The notes under the pieces: model-generated
What the model was told of the DNA's origin: nothing
The model's input: the letters and a program-made list of their open reading frames with translations, nothing else
Database searches by the model: none
Shown here: positions 9,529 through 18,222 of the stretch, piece after piece
How the letters are laid out: each line of letters opens with the position of its first letter
Numbering within the stretch: the stretch's first letter is position 1
Translations under genes and position numbers: made by a program
NCBI RefSeq assembly: GCF_000190315.1
Contig: NC_015151.1
Span: 434,001 to 498,000 of the forward strand
Length of the DNA stretch: 64,000 bases
Origin: Vulcanisaeta moutnovskia 768-28
Lineage (GTDB): Archaea; Thermoproteota; Thermoprotei; Thermoproteales; Thermocladiaceae
Direction of reading: 5' to 3'

Positions 9529-12204
9529 TTATCTTCTTCTCCTAATAGCCAGCCAAGCACCAACCGCAACTATTATCACAACTATAATCACTATTATAGC
9601 TATTAATAATGTTGTGCTCATTGCTGGTGTCTTCTTGGGCGGTGGAGGTGGCGGTGGAGGTGGTGGCGGAGGTGGTGATACCGTTAGTGATGTTACGTAC
9701 TGAGTAGGTATCTTCACGACATTAGTGAACGCATATAACAATAATTCATAGGTACCTGGTGTCAGTGTTGCAGTTACGTTACTCGGTATTGTTATTGTTA
9801 AAGTTCCAGGTGTTGTTGATGATGCAAGTGTCTCATAGATAATCTGCCCAGTGGCTGGGTTAACCAGGTATACATAGGCCTCTGGATTACCAACAGCACT
9901 TATGCTTACCGTTAATGTGGCTGTGGTATTGGCAGTTATTGTTGACGGGGACACTGAGGATATACTTGGTATTAAGTTCGTTGGTACTGATGTAACGCCC
10001 AACTTAACGAAGACTTGGTTAAACCAATACGTGTAGTTGTACGGATAGCTACTCCAACTAACGAGTATGGCTGACTGTGGCGTTACCGTGGTTATACTCT
10101 TTAGTATGTACGGTCCATTACTAATCCAGAGATTACCATATGTGCTGTAGAAGTTAAGGGCGTCCTCATAGTCCTGTATAGCCGTTGCAGTTGCATTTGA
10201 TCCAAGGAAGTTCTGACCATTTATTATAGCCCACGAACCATTATCCCATATGTACCCAGTCTTAATCCAGTTCTGTAGTACGCTTGCTAGGTATTGGTTA
10301 AATGATGATGACCTGAAGTCAGCCTCTGGTATACTCAGTGACTGAGCCTCACCACTCGTGAATGCGTACTTACCCTGCTGATATGCGTAGAACTCAAGGG
10401 CGAGGTCAACCCATGGATTAGCAAATGATGGGAAGCCAGGTGCATAGTAAGCTGCCACGAAGTTGGGGTCTGGGAACCAGTAGTTGCCGTAAATCACCAC
10501 CGTGCCATTCGGGAAGAACTGCATACCAACAATTGAGCTTACTGTTGGTGATATTATACCACCAACATCGCTCGCGGTTGCTTGGTTAGGGCCTAGGTCT
10601 GGTGCTCCAGTTGTCGTTGTTGCCGCTAGGTCAAACCATGTGTAGTAGTAGTAGATTATGTCAGCCATGGTTATTGGTTGACCATCCTGCCAGTACTGGC
10701 CAAGCCATGTACCGTTGAAGTACAGGTAAACGATGGATTTGGCGTACTGTCCAGGACCAACATCTTGCCACTGCTTAGTAGTTGCATTCCAAAAGACTGC
10801 GTTAGACGGTACTGGGAATACTGCTGAACCATTCGGGCTTAGTATTGCATTCCAAGCACCCCTAATTGGCATTGGCTCGCCAGTGAATGGGTTGTAGAAG
10901 GCGAATGGATCGCTCGTGAACTCCTGAATGACGTCATATGAGTAGGTATCTATTGAGACGAACCATCCGAAGTTATTCCATGGGAATTCACTAACGTGGA
11001 ACATGCCGACATTAAGCACATTGGGATGAGTCGTTGAGTATGCGAACTTAATGCCTAGAGGCCACTCAAGGCCGAATATGCTTGGCATCCAGTTGGTTAA
11101 GTTCTGTATTGGGTATGGGAATGTGGCTGCAACGAGCCATACCCTAACAGCCTGCTGGAAGCAGTCGTATAGTGAGGTCTCTGAGTAACTCTCGAATTGC
11201 TGCAGTGATGTGAAGTTGCCCGTAGTGGCCCACATGGTTATTGTGTCAATTGTTGAGTTACTATACTGCCAATAACCAGTAACGCCCCAACCGGGCATGT
11301 CGCCAGTCCATGAGGCACAGAATGATGCACCAGCATAGGTATCCCAGGGCTCTGCGTATATTGTCCAAGCCTCGGTGTATATCTGCCACTCCATTTGTGC
11401 TGGGTTCGAACCATAAACTATTGTTAACGCCTCTGATAAGTCGCCGTATATCGGTTTAACGGTAAAGCCCACATCCTGGAGTTCAGACATAAATAATTGA
11501 CCAATGGCGTATCTGAATGGATCATCCTTCCTAATGAAGAATATTATTGTAACAGGCTGTGGGGTTGTACTGTTTGGTGGTATGTAGTACCACTGGTGGT
11601 TAATGTATAGTATCCTGCCAACCCATGGATTATACATACCGTCGAAGTTCGACGTTGTGTTTATTGCCTGGAAGAGGGCGAAGATTGATTGATTAACGTA
11701 GGTTGGGTCATAGTGAATGTTTGCCTGCACAACCATTGGCTGAATTAGGAGTTGGCTGTCTATTGCGAAGGGCCCAGGCCAGTTATATACGGGTGTTGCA
11801 TAGCCTGAAAAGACCTGGGTAATTATTGCGTGCCTATCAACTAGGTAATTCATTAAGAACCTGAATTGCCAATAAGCAAACGGATTAAACGTAGTATTGC
11901 TTGGATATGGGTTGAATAGTAGGTCGAAGCCTGACGTTAATGATGGACTAACCATCTGAATACCAGGTGTCGTACTTAACTGCGATAATACATTGGGCGG
12001 TAGCGCAAATGGGTTTAGATAAACATCTATTTTGCTTGATGTGAAGTATTGAACGGCCTCTGTTGGCGTGACTTCGTACAGGTTTACTGTTGATGGCATT
12101 GTTTGTTGGGCATTAACAACAAGGCCTATTACTAGTATGGCTGCGATCAGAGTTACTGCCATAAGTATGGATACGTAGTTTGTCATCCTCCTTTGTTTAG
12201 GCAT
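9529..12204 (-). CDS. Membrane-anchored ABC solute-binding protein, family 5 type
   Basis: An 891-residue protein with an N-terminal hydrophobic signal/anchor (VSILMAVTLIAAILVIGLVV, residues 11-30), a long aromatic-rich extracellular body with family-5 features, then a beta-domain of about 90 residues, a run of 13 prolines (SPPPP..., bases about 9638-9678), a C-terminal transmembrane helix and the stop-transfer tail RRRR. This layout, a Pro-rich stalk plus C-terminal anchor, is known for archaeal binding proteins. It should capture the substrate for the downstream permeases. Promoter: TTTAAAAAC about 25-30 bases before the start. Substrate not deducible. Confidence 0.9.
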   Translation of the reverse strand: MPKQRRMTNYVSILMAVTLIAAILVIGLVVNAQQTMPSTVNLYEVTPTEAVQYFTSSKIDVYLNPFALPPNVLSQLSTTPGIQMVSPSLTSGFDLLFNPYPSNTTFNPFAYWQFRFLMNYLVDRHAIITQVFSGYATPVYNWPGPFAIDSQLLIQPMVVQANIHYDPTYVNQSIFALFQAINTTSNFDGMYNPWVGRILYINHQWYYIPPNSTTPQPVTIIFFIRKDDPFRYAIGQLFMSELQDVGFTVKPIYGDLSEALTIVYGSNPAQMEWQIYTEAWTIYAEPWDTYAGASFCASWTGDMPGWGVTGYWQYSNSTIDTITMWATTGNFTSLQQFESYSETSLYDCFQQAVRVWLVAATFPYPIQNLTNWMPSIFGLEWPLGIKFAYSTTHPNVLNVGMFHVSEFPWNNFGWFVSIDTYSYDVIQEFTSDPFAFYNPFTGEPMPIRGAWNAILSPNGSAVFPVPSNAVFWNATTKQWQDVGPGQYAKSIVYLYFNGTWLGQYWQDGQPITMADIIYYYYTWFDLAATTTTGAPDLGPNQATASDVGGIISPTVSSIVGMQFFPNGTVVIYGNYWFPDPNFVAAYYAPGFPSFANPWVDLALEFYAYQQGKYAFTSGEAQSLSIPEADFRSSSFNQYLASVLQNWIKTGYIWDNGSWAIINGQNFLGSNATATAIQDYEDALNFYSTYGNLWISNGPYILKSITTVTPQSAILVSWSSYPYNYTYWFNQVFVKLGVTSVPTNLIPSISSVSPSTITANTTATLTVSISAVGNPEAYVYLVNPATGQIIYETLASSTTPGTLTITIPSNVTATLTPGTYELLLYAFTNVVKIPTQYVTSLTVSPPPPPPPPPPPPPKKTPAMSTTLLIAIIVIIVVIIVAVGAWLAIRRRR

Positions 12205-12228
12205 ATCATGTTATTTTGGATTAAGTTT

Positions 12229-12717
12229 TTAAACTTTTCCATGTATATTAATTATTGATTCTGTAAATCCAATTATTAATAATGCTATTACCAATATAAA
12301 TAATATTGTGAGTATAATTGTTAATACATTAATAATTTCAGGTCTATAAATACCAATAATGGTAACTTGCCCTCTACCCATTGACGCTAAATTAAGGTTG
12401 GTTATTGTTGTGAAGTTTAGTTCCTTTAATTGATAAGGGCCTAGGTTTACCATATAGTAAAGTGTCAGTGTTATGTTCGTTTCAGGTATCCACTTAATTA
12501 TAGTTATGTTAGTGTTTAGATTACTATTATTTGTCCTTAACATTATAAAGACTATTTCCGATGGATTCACGGTAAATGAACCATTAATGGCAGGCCCACT
12601 ATAATAATAATGCGTATTAAATGGGTTCAGTATTATGTAAATGGCCAGTATAATCGTGACTATACCAATGATGTAGGCGGCAACTATAAACCTATCTCTA
12701 AGGATTTCACTAATCAT
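12229..12717 (-). CDS. Hypothetical protein with two membrane helices
   Basis: A 162-residue protein of unknown family. One helix near residues 12-30 (AYIIGIVTIILAIYIIL) and one near 132-152 (VLTIILTILFILVIALLIIGF) flank about 100 residues with many Asn-x-Thr/Ser sites (NGSFTV, NNSN, NTNITI, NITLTL), so this part is probably outside the cell and N-glycosylated. It lies 25 bases upstream of the binding-protein gene on the same strand and may belong to the transporter unit; that is an inference from position only. Confidence 0.6.
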   Translation of the reverse strand: MISEILRDRFIVAAYIIGIVTIILAIYIILNPFNTHYYYSGPAINGSFTVNPSEIVFIMLRTNNSNLNTNITIIKWIPETNITLTLYYMVNLGPYQLKELNFTTITNLNLASMGRGQVTIIGIYRPEIINVLTIILTILFILVIALLIIGFTESIINIHGKV

Positions 12718-12739
12718 TACAAAGCACTTAATTTTATTT

Positions 12740-12895
12740 TTACACCTTAAGTTTTGTTCTTCTCCAAAGTCTTCTCGCTGGATTTGTTAAAACCTTTCTG
12801 TCAGTCTTGGCAGTTACCCAAATCGGTGGTGCCCTATTTGACTTATTCGCAGCCGCAAGTCTTAACTTCTTACCCAGTGGTTTATTCCTGGCCAT
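12740..12895 (-). CDS. rpl39e: Large-subunit ribosomal protein L39e
   Basis: A 51-residue basic protein found by translating the minus strand: it begins [18 protein letters not shown] and ends [12 protein letters not shown], the standard length and ends of L39e, with the conserved core [12 protein letters not shown]. Start ATG 12895 follows GGTGAGG, which overlaps the stop of the PDCD5-like gene. L39e lines the ribosomal exit tunnel. The order S19e - PDCD5-like - L39e is a known archaeal arrangement. Easily missed because of its size. Confidence 0.96.
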   Translation of the reverse strand: MARNKPLGKKLRLAAANKSNRAPPIWVTAKTDRKVLTNPARRLWRRTKLKV

Positions 12896-12900
12896 ATCCC

Positions 12901-13269
12901 TCACCTATACCTTATCCTGAACTCTCTATGGGTCTGTTTATAAATTGTTTCCAGTATCTTCTTGAGGTCTTCATCCGTAATGGGCACTTTGACTCTGCCG
13001 GATTGGGCTAATGTTATTAATTGTTGTTCAAGAGCCTCGACAAGTTCGGGCTTAACAACCCTAAGATTATCAAGCCTCTCCCTGGCCTCAGGCGTTAGTA
13101 TCACCCTGAGCACGGCTCTCCTCTGGGCAGCTAATTCCTGTCTTTTCCTTTCCTCCTCCATTTGTTTCTGAAGATCCTGAAGCTTCTTCTGCCTAATGGC
13201 TTCAAGTTCATCCTCACTCATTTCTTGATCACTACCTTCCTCCTCTCCGTAATTCTCGTCAATAGACAT
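12901..13269 (-). CDS. DNA-binding protein of the PDCD5/TFAR19 family
   Basis: A 122-residue helical protein: an acidic N-terminus ([21 protein letters not shown]), a [19 protein letters not shown] helix, and the conserved core [37 protein letters not shown], read here from [12 protein letters not shown] onward. Archaeal PDCD5-like proteins bind DNA and have been linked to the prefoldin/chaperone network; the role is not settled. It lies between S19e and L39e on the same strand, five bases from L39e, and is probably co-transcribed with it. Confidence 0.9.
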   Translation of the reverse strand: MSIDENYGEEEGSDQEMSEDELEAIRQKKLQDLQKQMEEERKRQELAAQRRAVLRVILTPEARERLDNLRVVKPELVEALEQQLITLAQSGRVKVPITDEDLKKILETIYKQTHREFRIRYR

Positions 13270-13334
13270 GGCATAACAAAGGCAGTAAACCTATTTATTA
13301 ACCTTAAACCTTGGGATCTTAACCGTGAACAAAC

Positions 13335-13817
13335 CTACTCAGCGGTAGTCTTTGGCGTTAAGTATTTAGTGAGCTCGGGTCTTTGCTTAACTAACTCCTT
13401 AAGTGTATTTAGGGCTATCTTATCTAATAATGACTTGCCCTGGGGTGTTATCACCCTACCTGCCTTGGTCTTGGTTATGAGACCAGCAGTCTCAAGTTGA
13501 TGAAGTATATTCCTTATTACCGCGCCACCAGCCTTCCTAGTCCTCTCGCTCCTAACGGCACTACCAGCCTTAGCCCTATAGCTAAATGCCATCCTAAGGC
13601 TGCCAATACCCACAGGTCCGTTTAGGTAGATCTTCCTTAAAATAGCGGCGGTCCTTATGTACCACCAATCATCCTGCATTGGAGGTCTATCCTTATTCGG
13701 GCCTGTCTTAACGAATAACGCCCAGTCCGGCGGCTTAACCTGAGGCACATTCTCCTTAAGGTACTTAGCCAATTCCCTAATTAGTAATTCTGCGGGTACG
13801 TCCTTAACACTAACCAA
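13335..13817 (-). CDS. rps19e: Small-subunit ribosomal protein S19e
   Basis: A 160-residue protein starting MVSVKDVPAELLIRELAKYL and carrying WYIRTAAILRKIYLNGPVGI, the S19e winged-helix core, then RKAGGAVIRNILHQLETAGLI. Length is normal for archaea. S19e belongs to the head of the small subunit and acts in its maturation. A TATA-like AATAAGTATTTA stretch read on the minus strand lies about 35 bases before the start. First gene of the S19e/PDCD5/L39e cluster. Confidence 0.96.
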   Translation of the reverse strand: MVSVKDVPAELLIRELAKYLKENVPQVKPPDWALFVKTGPNKDRPPMQDDWWYIRTAAILRKIYLNGPVGIGSLRMAFSYRAKAGSAVRSERTRKAGGAVIRNILHQLETAGLITKTKAGRVITPQGKSLLDKIALNTLKELVKQRPELTKYLTPKTTAE

Positions 13818-13943
13818 GGCCGATCAAGAATGCGGATAGCTAGGGTTAATAAGTATTTACTAAACGTGGTATTCACAGTCACGTATAGCAATGAACTTAA
13901 TACCAGTTAAGTATATAGCATAGATTCTTTTTATCTTGGTTAT

Positions 13944-14816
13944 ATGACGTTCTCCATTGTGGCAACTGATGGGATTGATGTTGGCATTGCCGTGGCATCT
14001 AAATTCATAGCAGTGGGTGCAATAGTACCACAGGCCCAGGCTAAAGTTGGTGCAGTTGCATCACAGTGTTATGCAAACCCTAGGTTGGGTTCATTAATAC
14101 TTAAGTTACTTGAGTCGGGCCTTAATACCAATGATGCATTAAGTAAGGCGCTAAATGAGGATTCTGATAAGGAGGAGAGACAGGTTGGTGTTGTTTCTAT
14201 ACGTGGTGATGCAACCGCATATACAGGCTCTAAGTGTTCTGAATATGCAGGACATATCGTGGGTAGCGGTTATGCAGTTCAGGGCAATATATTGACTGGT
14301 CCTGGTGTTCTTGAGAGAATGGCTAGGGCCTTCGAGACGAAGCGAGGTGAGTTAGTGGATAAATTGCTTGATGCTCTATCAGCAGGTGATGCAGCTGGTG
14401 GTGATAAGAGAGGTAGGCAGTCAGCCGCTATTTTGGTGCTCAGGCCGAGTGGTGGTTACCTAGGCCTTACCGATACTTACGTTGATCTTAGGGTAGATGA
14501 CCACCCAGACCCTGTTGCTGAGTTACGTAGGTTATTCAGCATTTGGGAATTGACGTTGTTGAATAGGGAGGATCCCAATGATGTGATCCTAAAGTCCAGT
14601 GTTGCATCAACAGTTCAGAGGATACTTAAGGGGCTTGGTTTTTATAATGGTGATGTTCATGGCAATTGGGATGAGGCAACCGAGGAGGCCTTCAAGGCGT
14701 GGGCTGGCCTCGAGAATTTCGAGAACAAGATTAGGAATGATGATAAGATCTGGGGATCGGTTTATCGCTACTTAATTAATGAGGCTAGGCGTAGGGGTTT
14801 GTTGATTAATGATTAG
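13944..14816 (+). CDS. DUF1028 protein with C-terminal peptidoglycan-binding-like domain
   Basis: Residues 1-210 match the DUF1028 family (Ntn-hydrolase-like fold): MTFSIVATDGIDVGIAVASKF, then VPQAQAKVGAVASQCYANP, GSGYAVQGNIL and GDKRGRQSAA. Residues about 225-290 (STVQRILKGLGFYNGDVHGNWDEATEEAFKAWAGLEN) look like the putative peptidoglycan-binding-like domain often fused to DUF1028. An archaeon of this type has no peptidoglycan, so the tail probably binds something else or is structural. Enzyme activity unknown. The gene diverges from the S19e operon and has its own promoter region. Confidence 0.85.
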   Translation: MTFSIVATDGIDVGIAVASKFIAVGAIVPQAQAKVGAVASQCYANPRLGSLILKLLESGLNTNDALSKALNEDSDKEERQVGVVSIRGDATAYTGSKCSEYAGHIVGSGYAVQGNILTGPGVLERMARAFETKRGELVDKLLDALSAGDAAGGDKRGRQSAAILVLRPSGGYLGLTDTYVDLRVDDHPDPVAELRRLFSIWELTLLNREDPNDVILKSSVASTVQRILKGLGFYNGDVHGNWDEATEEAFKAWAGLENFENKIRNDDKIWGSVYRYLINEARRRGLLIND

Positions 14817-14853
14817 AAGGATTAATAAATAGGTTGTTTTGTGGGTTTGAGCA

Positions 14854-15192
14854 ATGGCCATTAAATTCTGCCCGAGATGTAAGAGTGTAATGGTTCTAAC
14901 AAAGGAGGGTGGTAAAGCTGTTTGGAAGTGCCCTAAGTGTGGTTATGAAGAGGAGGTTAGTGTTAGTAGTGCGAAGCTTGTTGAGAAGACGACATTAACC
15001 AGGAAGGATGATAAACCAATAGTACTAACAAAGTCTGGTGAGGAGGCTCTGCCTAAGGTTAAAAAGACATGCCCTAAGTGTGGTTATGAAGAGGCGTACT
15101 TCTGGGTTCAGCAGACGAGAGCTGCTGATGAACCACCAACCAGGTTTTATAAATGTGCTAGGTGTGGGTACGTTTGGCGTGAATATGAGTAG
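14854..15192 (+). CDS. tfs: Transcription factor S (TFIIS-like transcript cleavage factor)
   Basis: A 112-residue protein with two zinc ribbons: N-terminal CPRC...CPKCGYEE (residues 6-28) and C-terminal CPKCGYEEAYFWVQQTRAADEPPTRFYKCARCGYVW (about 74-108). The tip carries the acidic pair DE in RAADEPPTRFYKC, which in TFS/TFIIS enters the polymerase active site to stimulate RNA cleavage in backtracked complexes; both residues are present, so it is probably active. It lies upstream of PCNA, with a separate TATA region for the latter. Confidence 0.94.
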   Translation: MAIKFCPRCKSVMVLTKEGGKAVWKCPKCGYEEEVSVSSAKLVEKTTLTRKDDKPIVLTKSGEEALPKVKKTCPKCGYEEAYFWVQQTRAADEPPTRFYKCARCGYVWREYE

Positions 15193-15269
15193 GCTTAAGC
15201 GTCGCTAAATAATACTGTTTTTGCTGAAGATGTAGAGTTTATATTTAAGTGGCGACTAAGTAGTAATTG

Positions 15270-16025
15270 ATGTCTGAGGTTAAGATAACATACCCAGATG
15301 CCAGGGAATTCTCGCAAATAATAGATGCAGTATCGGCACTAATTGAGGAGGCAAGCTTTACATTAGCGAGCGACGGGCTTAAGTTAAGGGCTTTAGACCC
15401 ATCGAGGACTGCAATGATTGATTTATTAATACCCAGGGAGGCCTTTGAGGAGTTTCCTGAAAGCCTTAATGAAGAGGTTAAAATTGGCATTAATTTCGAT
15501 GATTTCAAAAAGCTACTTAGGAGAATTAGGAAAGGCGATAAATTGAGTATTGAGACAAGCGAGGGCAAGCTCAAGGTTAGGCTTGTTGGTAAGGCATCTA
15601 GGACAATGACGCTCCCACTTATTGATATTGGTGCCGAGGAGTTACCAACACCAAAGGTAGTATACACAGTACTGGCTAAGGTGTCTAGTGATGCATTGAA
15701 TGAGGCACTTAAGGATGCTGATGTAATTGCTGATGCCGTTAAGTTTGATGCTAAGGATGATGGTCTTTATGTATCGGCAAGTAGTGATAAGGGTGATGTT
15801 GAGGTTAAGTTTGAGAGGGAGGGCGAGGTAATGTTTGAGTATGACCTCAAGGAGCCAGCAACAGCCAAGTATAGCCTTGACTACTTGATTGATACAATAT
15901 CAAAGGCCTATAGGATAAGTGATATAGTCACGGTAGAATTCGCAACGCAAAAACCCATTGCGCTAACATTCGAGATTCCCATGGGTGGTAAGTTAACGTA
16001 CTACATAGCACCAATGATTGAGTAA
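15270..16025 (+). CDS. pcn: DNA polymerase sliding clamp PCNA
   Basis: A 251-residue protein of normal PCNA length. It starts MSEVKITYPDAREFSQIIDAVS, has the LRALDPSRTAMIDLLIP motif, a basic DNA-facing helix KKLLRRIRKGDK and the C-terminal APMIE after LTYYIAP. ATG 15270 is preferred over the TTG just before it; TATA (GTTTATATTTAAG) sits about 25-30 bases upstream, giving an almost leaderless message. Crenarchaea often have three clamps forming a heterotrimer; only this one is in the window. Followed by primase and GINS genes, a replication gene group. Confidence 0.94.
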   Translation: MSEVKITYPDAREFSQIIDAVSALIEEASFTLASDGLKLRALDPSRTAMIDLLIPREAFEEFPESLNEEVKIGINFDDFKKLLRRIRKGDKLSIETSEGKLKVRLVGKASRTMTLPLIDIGAEELPTPKVVYTVLAKVSSDALNEALKDADVIADAVKFDAKDDGLYVSASSDKGDVEVKFEREGEVMFEYDLKEPATAKYSLDYLIDTISKAYRISDIVTVEFATQKPIALTFEIPMGGKLTYYIAPMIE

Positions 16026-16093
16026 TACCAAGTATTATAATTAATTAAGTGGTAAAAATAATTTTTAATGCAGATTAGTACTCGGCATGTGAT

Positions 16094-17137
16094 ATGCCCA
16101 GTTTTATTGATTTAGTAAAGGTATTATTTAGGAATTATTATCGAGGTATTGACCTATCGGAAACCAGTGACCTAGAGAAGAGGGAGTTCGGTTTTCAATT
16201 CTTCGATAAGGAGGGAATGATTAGGCATGCTAGTTTTAGAAATAGCGACGAGCTAAGGCATTACTTAATAAGTAATGTGCCATCCCACGTCTACTACTCA
16301 TCAGCGCTCTACAATGACCCAGCAAACCCCGATATGGACGCTAAGGGTTGGCTAGGTGCTGACTTGATTTTTGACATTGATGGTGATCACTTACCAACAC
16401 CCAACTGTCAAGGTGCTGAATTAATGACGCTTGAGTGCTTAAATGATGCCACGGATGAAGTTAGTAAGCTCATTGATTCCCTCATTGAGGACTTCGGCTT
16501 CTCTGACTCATCAATTAAGATATTCTTTAGTGGTCATAGGGGTTATCATGTACATATTGAATTACCTGAGATTAGGGGATTAATGGATGATGAGAGGAGG
16601 GAGATCATAGATTACCTGCTTCTCCGTGGTTTTGACATAGAACGCCTAATCAGGGGTAATGCTGTTCTCATAGATGCTAGGTTAAGGGGTATTGGTGGTA
16701 GGTTGGCGTCCCTAATCCATGAATTGGATCCTGAATTACTTAATAACCTTAGTAGTAAGAAGAGATTGAGTAAGTCCTTAATTCGGAAACTAAATACACT
16801 TAATTCCGTAATTAGTGAGAGGCTTTCCATACACATAGATGAGGTGGTGACCATGGACATACATAGATTAATTAGGATGCCTAATTCATTGCATGGTAAG
16901 ACAGGGCTTAGAGTCGTTAAGGTAGGTCCAAGTGATCTAGAGAGGGGTGCTGATTTTATTATTGATAAGGCAATACAATTTAGAAGGGGTACATTAACGC
17001 TTAGGCTTATTAAGAAGGTACCAGTTAGGAGGGTTTTGGGTGAGGATGTCGTGGGTGATGAGGGCAGTATTATTAAAGTGCCCACATATGTCGGTATATA
17101 TCTAGTAATTAGTGGTTGGGGTGAGTTAGTTGATTAG
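16094..17137 (+). CDS. priS: DNA primase small (catalytic) subunit PriS
   Basis: A 347-residue protein with the primase active-site triad region: LIFDIDGDH (two catalytic Asp at about residues 93-97), SGHRGYHVHIE near 150 that binds nucleotide, and a third acidic site in VTMDIHRLIRMPNSLHGKTGL at about 253-273. It synthesises RNA/DNA primers with PriL, which is not in the window. The stop overlaps the start of the GINS gene, so the two are co-translated; this priS-gins51 coupling is known in crenarchaea. Confidence 0.95.
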   Translation: MPSFIDLVKVLFRNYYRGIDLSETSDLEKREFGFQFFDKEGMIRHASFRNSDELRHYLISNVPSHVYYSSALYNDPANPDMDAKGWLGADLIFDIDGDHLPTPNCQGAELMTLECLNDATDEVSKLIDSLIEDFGFSDSSIKIFFSGHRGYHVHIELPEIRGLMDDERREIIDYLLLRGFDIERLIRGNAVLIDARLRGIGGRLASLIHELDPELLNNLSSKKRLSKSLIRKLNTLNSVISERLSIHIDEVVTMDIHRLIRMPNSLHGKTGLRVVKVGPSDLERGADFIIDKAIQFRRGTLTLRLIKKVPVRRVLGEDVVGDEGSIIKVPTYVGIYLVISGWGELVD

Positions 17138-17630
17138 TGATGTGCTTAGAAGGTTGATAGACTTCACGAAACTAGAGATAGGTACTGAGGAGATTCAGAG
17201 ACCACCGTTTGAGTCATACGCCCAGTTAGTGCAGGAATTGAATAATAGGTTGTTAATGAGTGGTAATGTACTTGATAAGGAATTGATTGAATCCACAAGA
17301 ACAATGGTTAGAGAAACCATTGCAGCACTTATTAGAAAGAGAATTGAGAAAATAATGAGGTACTATGAGACTAATAAGGAGATACCGCAAGACGCATTGT
17401 TTATGGAGGAGAGAAGGTTTCTCATGCCATTACTCGAGCTAAGAATTACTGAGGCACCAAAGAGCGAGGCCCAGGGATTAGCAATAATATCCTTTAAGAA
17501 GGGATTTCCCGTGCTCTATAGTGTTCGTTTAGTGACTATTGGACCATTTTCGCAATTTGACATCGCAGCAATACCGAGAAGTGATGCTGAGGAGTTACTA
17601 CGTAGGAGTGTAATTGATATTGTGCGTTAA
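17130..17630 (+). CDS. gins51: GINS complex subunit, Gins51 (Sld5/Psf1-like)
   Basis: A 166-residue protein. The helical A domain is at residues 20-110 and a small beta domain at the C-terminus (VRLVTIGPFSQFDIAAIPRSDAEELLRRSVIDIV), the arrangement of Gins51 rather than Gins23. GINS links MCM and GAN/primase in the archaeal replisome. The start is a TTG at 17130 overlapping the PriS stop; a GTG at 17142 is an alternative. Sequence alone is weakly conserved; coupling to priS is the stronger evidence. Confidence 0.8.
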   Translation: MISDVLRRLIDFTKLEIGTEEIQRPPFESYAQLVQELNNRLLMSGNVLDKELIESTRTMVRETIAALIRKRIEKIMRYYETNKEIPQDALFMEERRFLMPLLELRITEAPKSEAQGLAIISFKKGFPVLYSVRLVTIGPFSQFDIAAIPRSDAEELLRRSVIDIVR

Positions 17631-17677
17631 AAACAACGGAGGTAAAAAAATAAAAGGGGGTTTTCCCCGAGCTTCTC

Positions 17678-17962
17678 GTGAAGTTTCCTAAGGTTGTGAG
17701 AGCCTACTGCCCAAGGTGTAATGCGTATACGGACCACACAGTTACGATATATAGCCATGGGAAGAGGAGGAACTTAGCCGAGGGGCAGAGAAGATACTTA
17801 AGGAAGCTTAAGGGTTATGGTTCAAGCAGGAAGCCTAAGCAGAAGAGATTTGCTAAGACTACAAAGAAGATCGTCGTTAAGCTTCAATGCAGGCAGTGCG
17901 GTTATGTATTATTAAGACCAATTGGTAGGTTAAAGAAGCTTGAGATAGTTGAAACAAAGTGA
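17678..17962 (+). CDS. rpl44e: Large-subunit ribosomal protein L44e
   Basis: A 94-residue zinc-ribbon protein: [22 protein letters not shown], the basic [23 protein letters not shown] and the second CxxC in [21 protein letters not shown], all standard for L44e (L42A). The start is a GTG at 17678. A short G-run/T4/C-run hairpin lies at about 17656-17668 just upstream. S27e follows ten bases after the stop, as in other archaea. Confidence 0.96.
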   Translation: MKFPKVVRAYCPRCNAYTDHTVTIYSHGKRRNLAEGQRRYLRKLKGYGSSRKPKQKRFAKTTKKIVVKLQCRQCGYVLLRPIGRLKKLEIVETK

Positions 17963-17972
17963 GGTGGTGATT

Positions 17973-18179
17973 ATGCCCAGTAATTGGCGTTCAGTCCTTG
18001 TTCCAAGGCCGAGATCAAGGTTCCTAAGGGTTAGGTGTAATAATTGTGGTAATGAGCAGGTGGTCTTCGATAGACCAGCCATGGCCGTTAGGTGCCTGGT
18101 CTGTGGCAATGTCCTGATAGAACCAACCGGTAGTAAGGGTAAGATTGTTGGCGCAACAGTAGTTGCGACGTACGAGTAA
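17973..18179 (+). CDS. rps27e: Small-subunit ribosomal protein S27e
   Basis: A 68-residue zinc-ribbon protein. ATG 17973 after AGGTGGTGA gives [22 protein letters not shown], the normal N-terminus; a longer in-frame start at 17949 lies inside L44e. Zinc ligands are CNNC (in [15 protein letters not shown]) and CLVC (in [18 protein letters not shown]). It follows L44e and precedes eIF2-alpha, the usual archaeal operon order. Confidence 0.96.
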   Translation: MPSNWRSVLVPRPRSRFLRVRCNNCGNEQVVFDRPAMAVRCLVCGNVLIEPTGSKGKIVGATVVATYE

Positions 18180-18222
18180 AATAACGAAAAAGGTATAAAT
18201 GCACCCCATCCTATCATAGTCG

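Noticed and set aside
9638-9680. GGTGGCGGT-type repeat that could be taken for a CRISPR or satellite
   Set aside because: It is the complement of the proline codons in the stalk of the binding protein; no spacer structure. No CRISPR array was seen anywhere in the window.
12754-13011. Plus-strand open frame of 85 codons over the L39e/PDCD5 region
   Set aside because: It is antisense to L39e (12740-12895) and to the end of the PDCD5-like gene, both with clear family matches.
17656-17668. G-run/T4/C-run hairpin before L44e as a riboswitch or attenuator
   Set aside because: Only a four-base stem, close to the start codon; no conserved structure seen.
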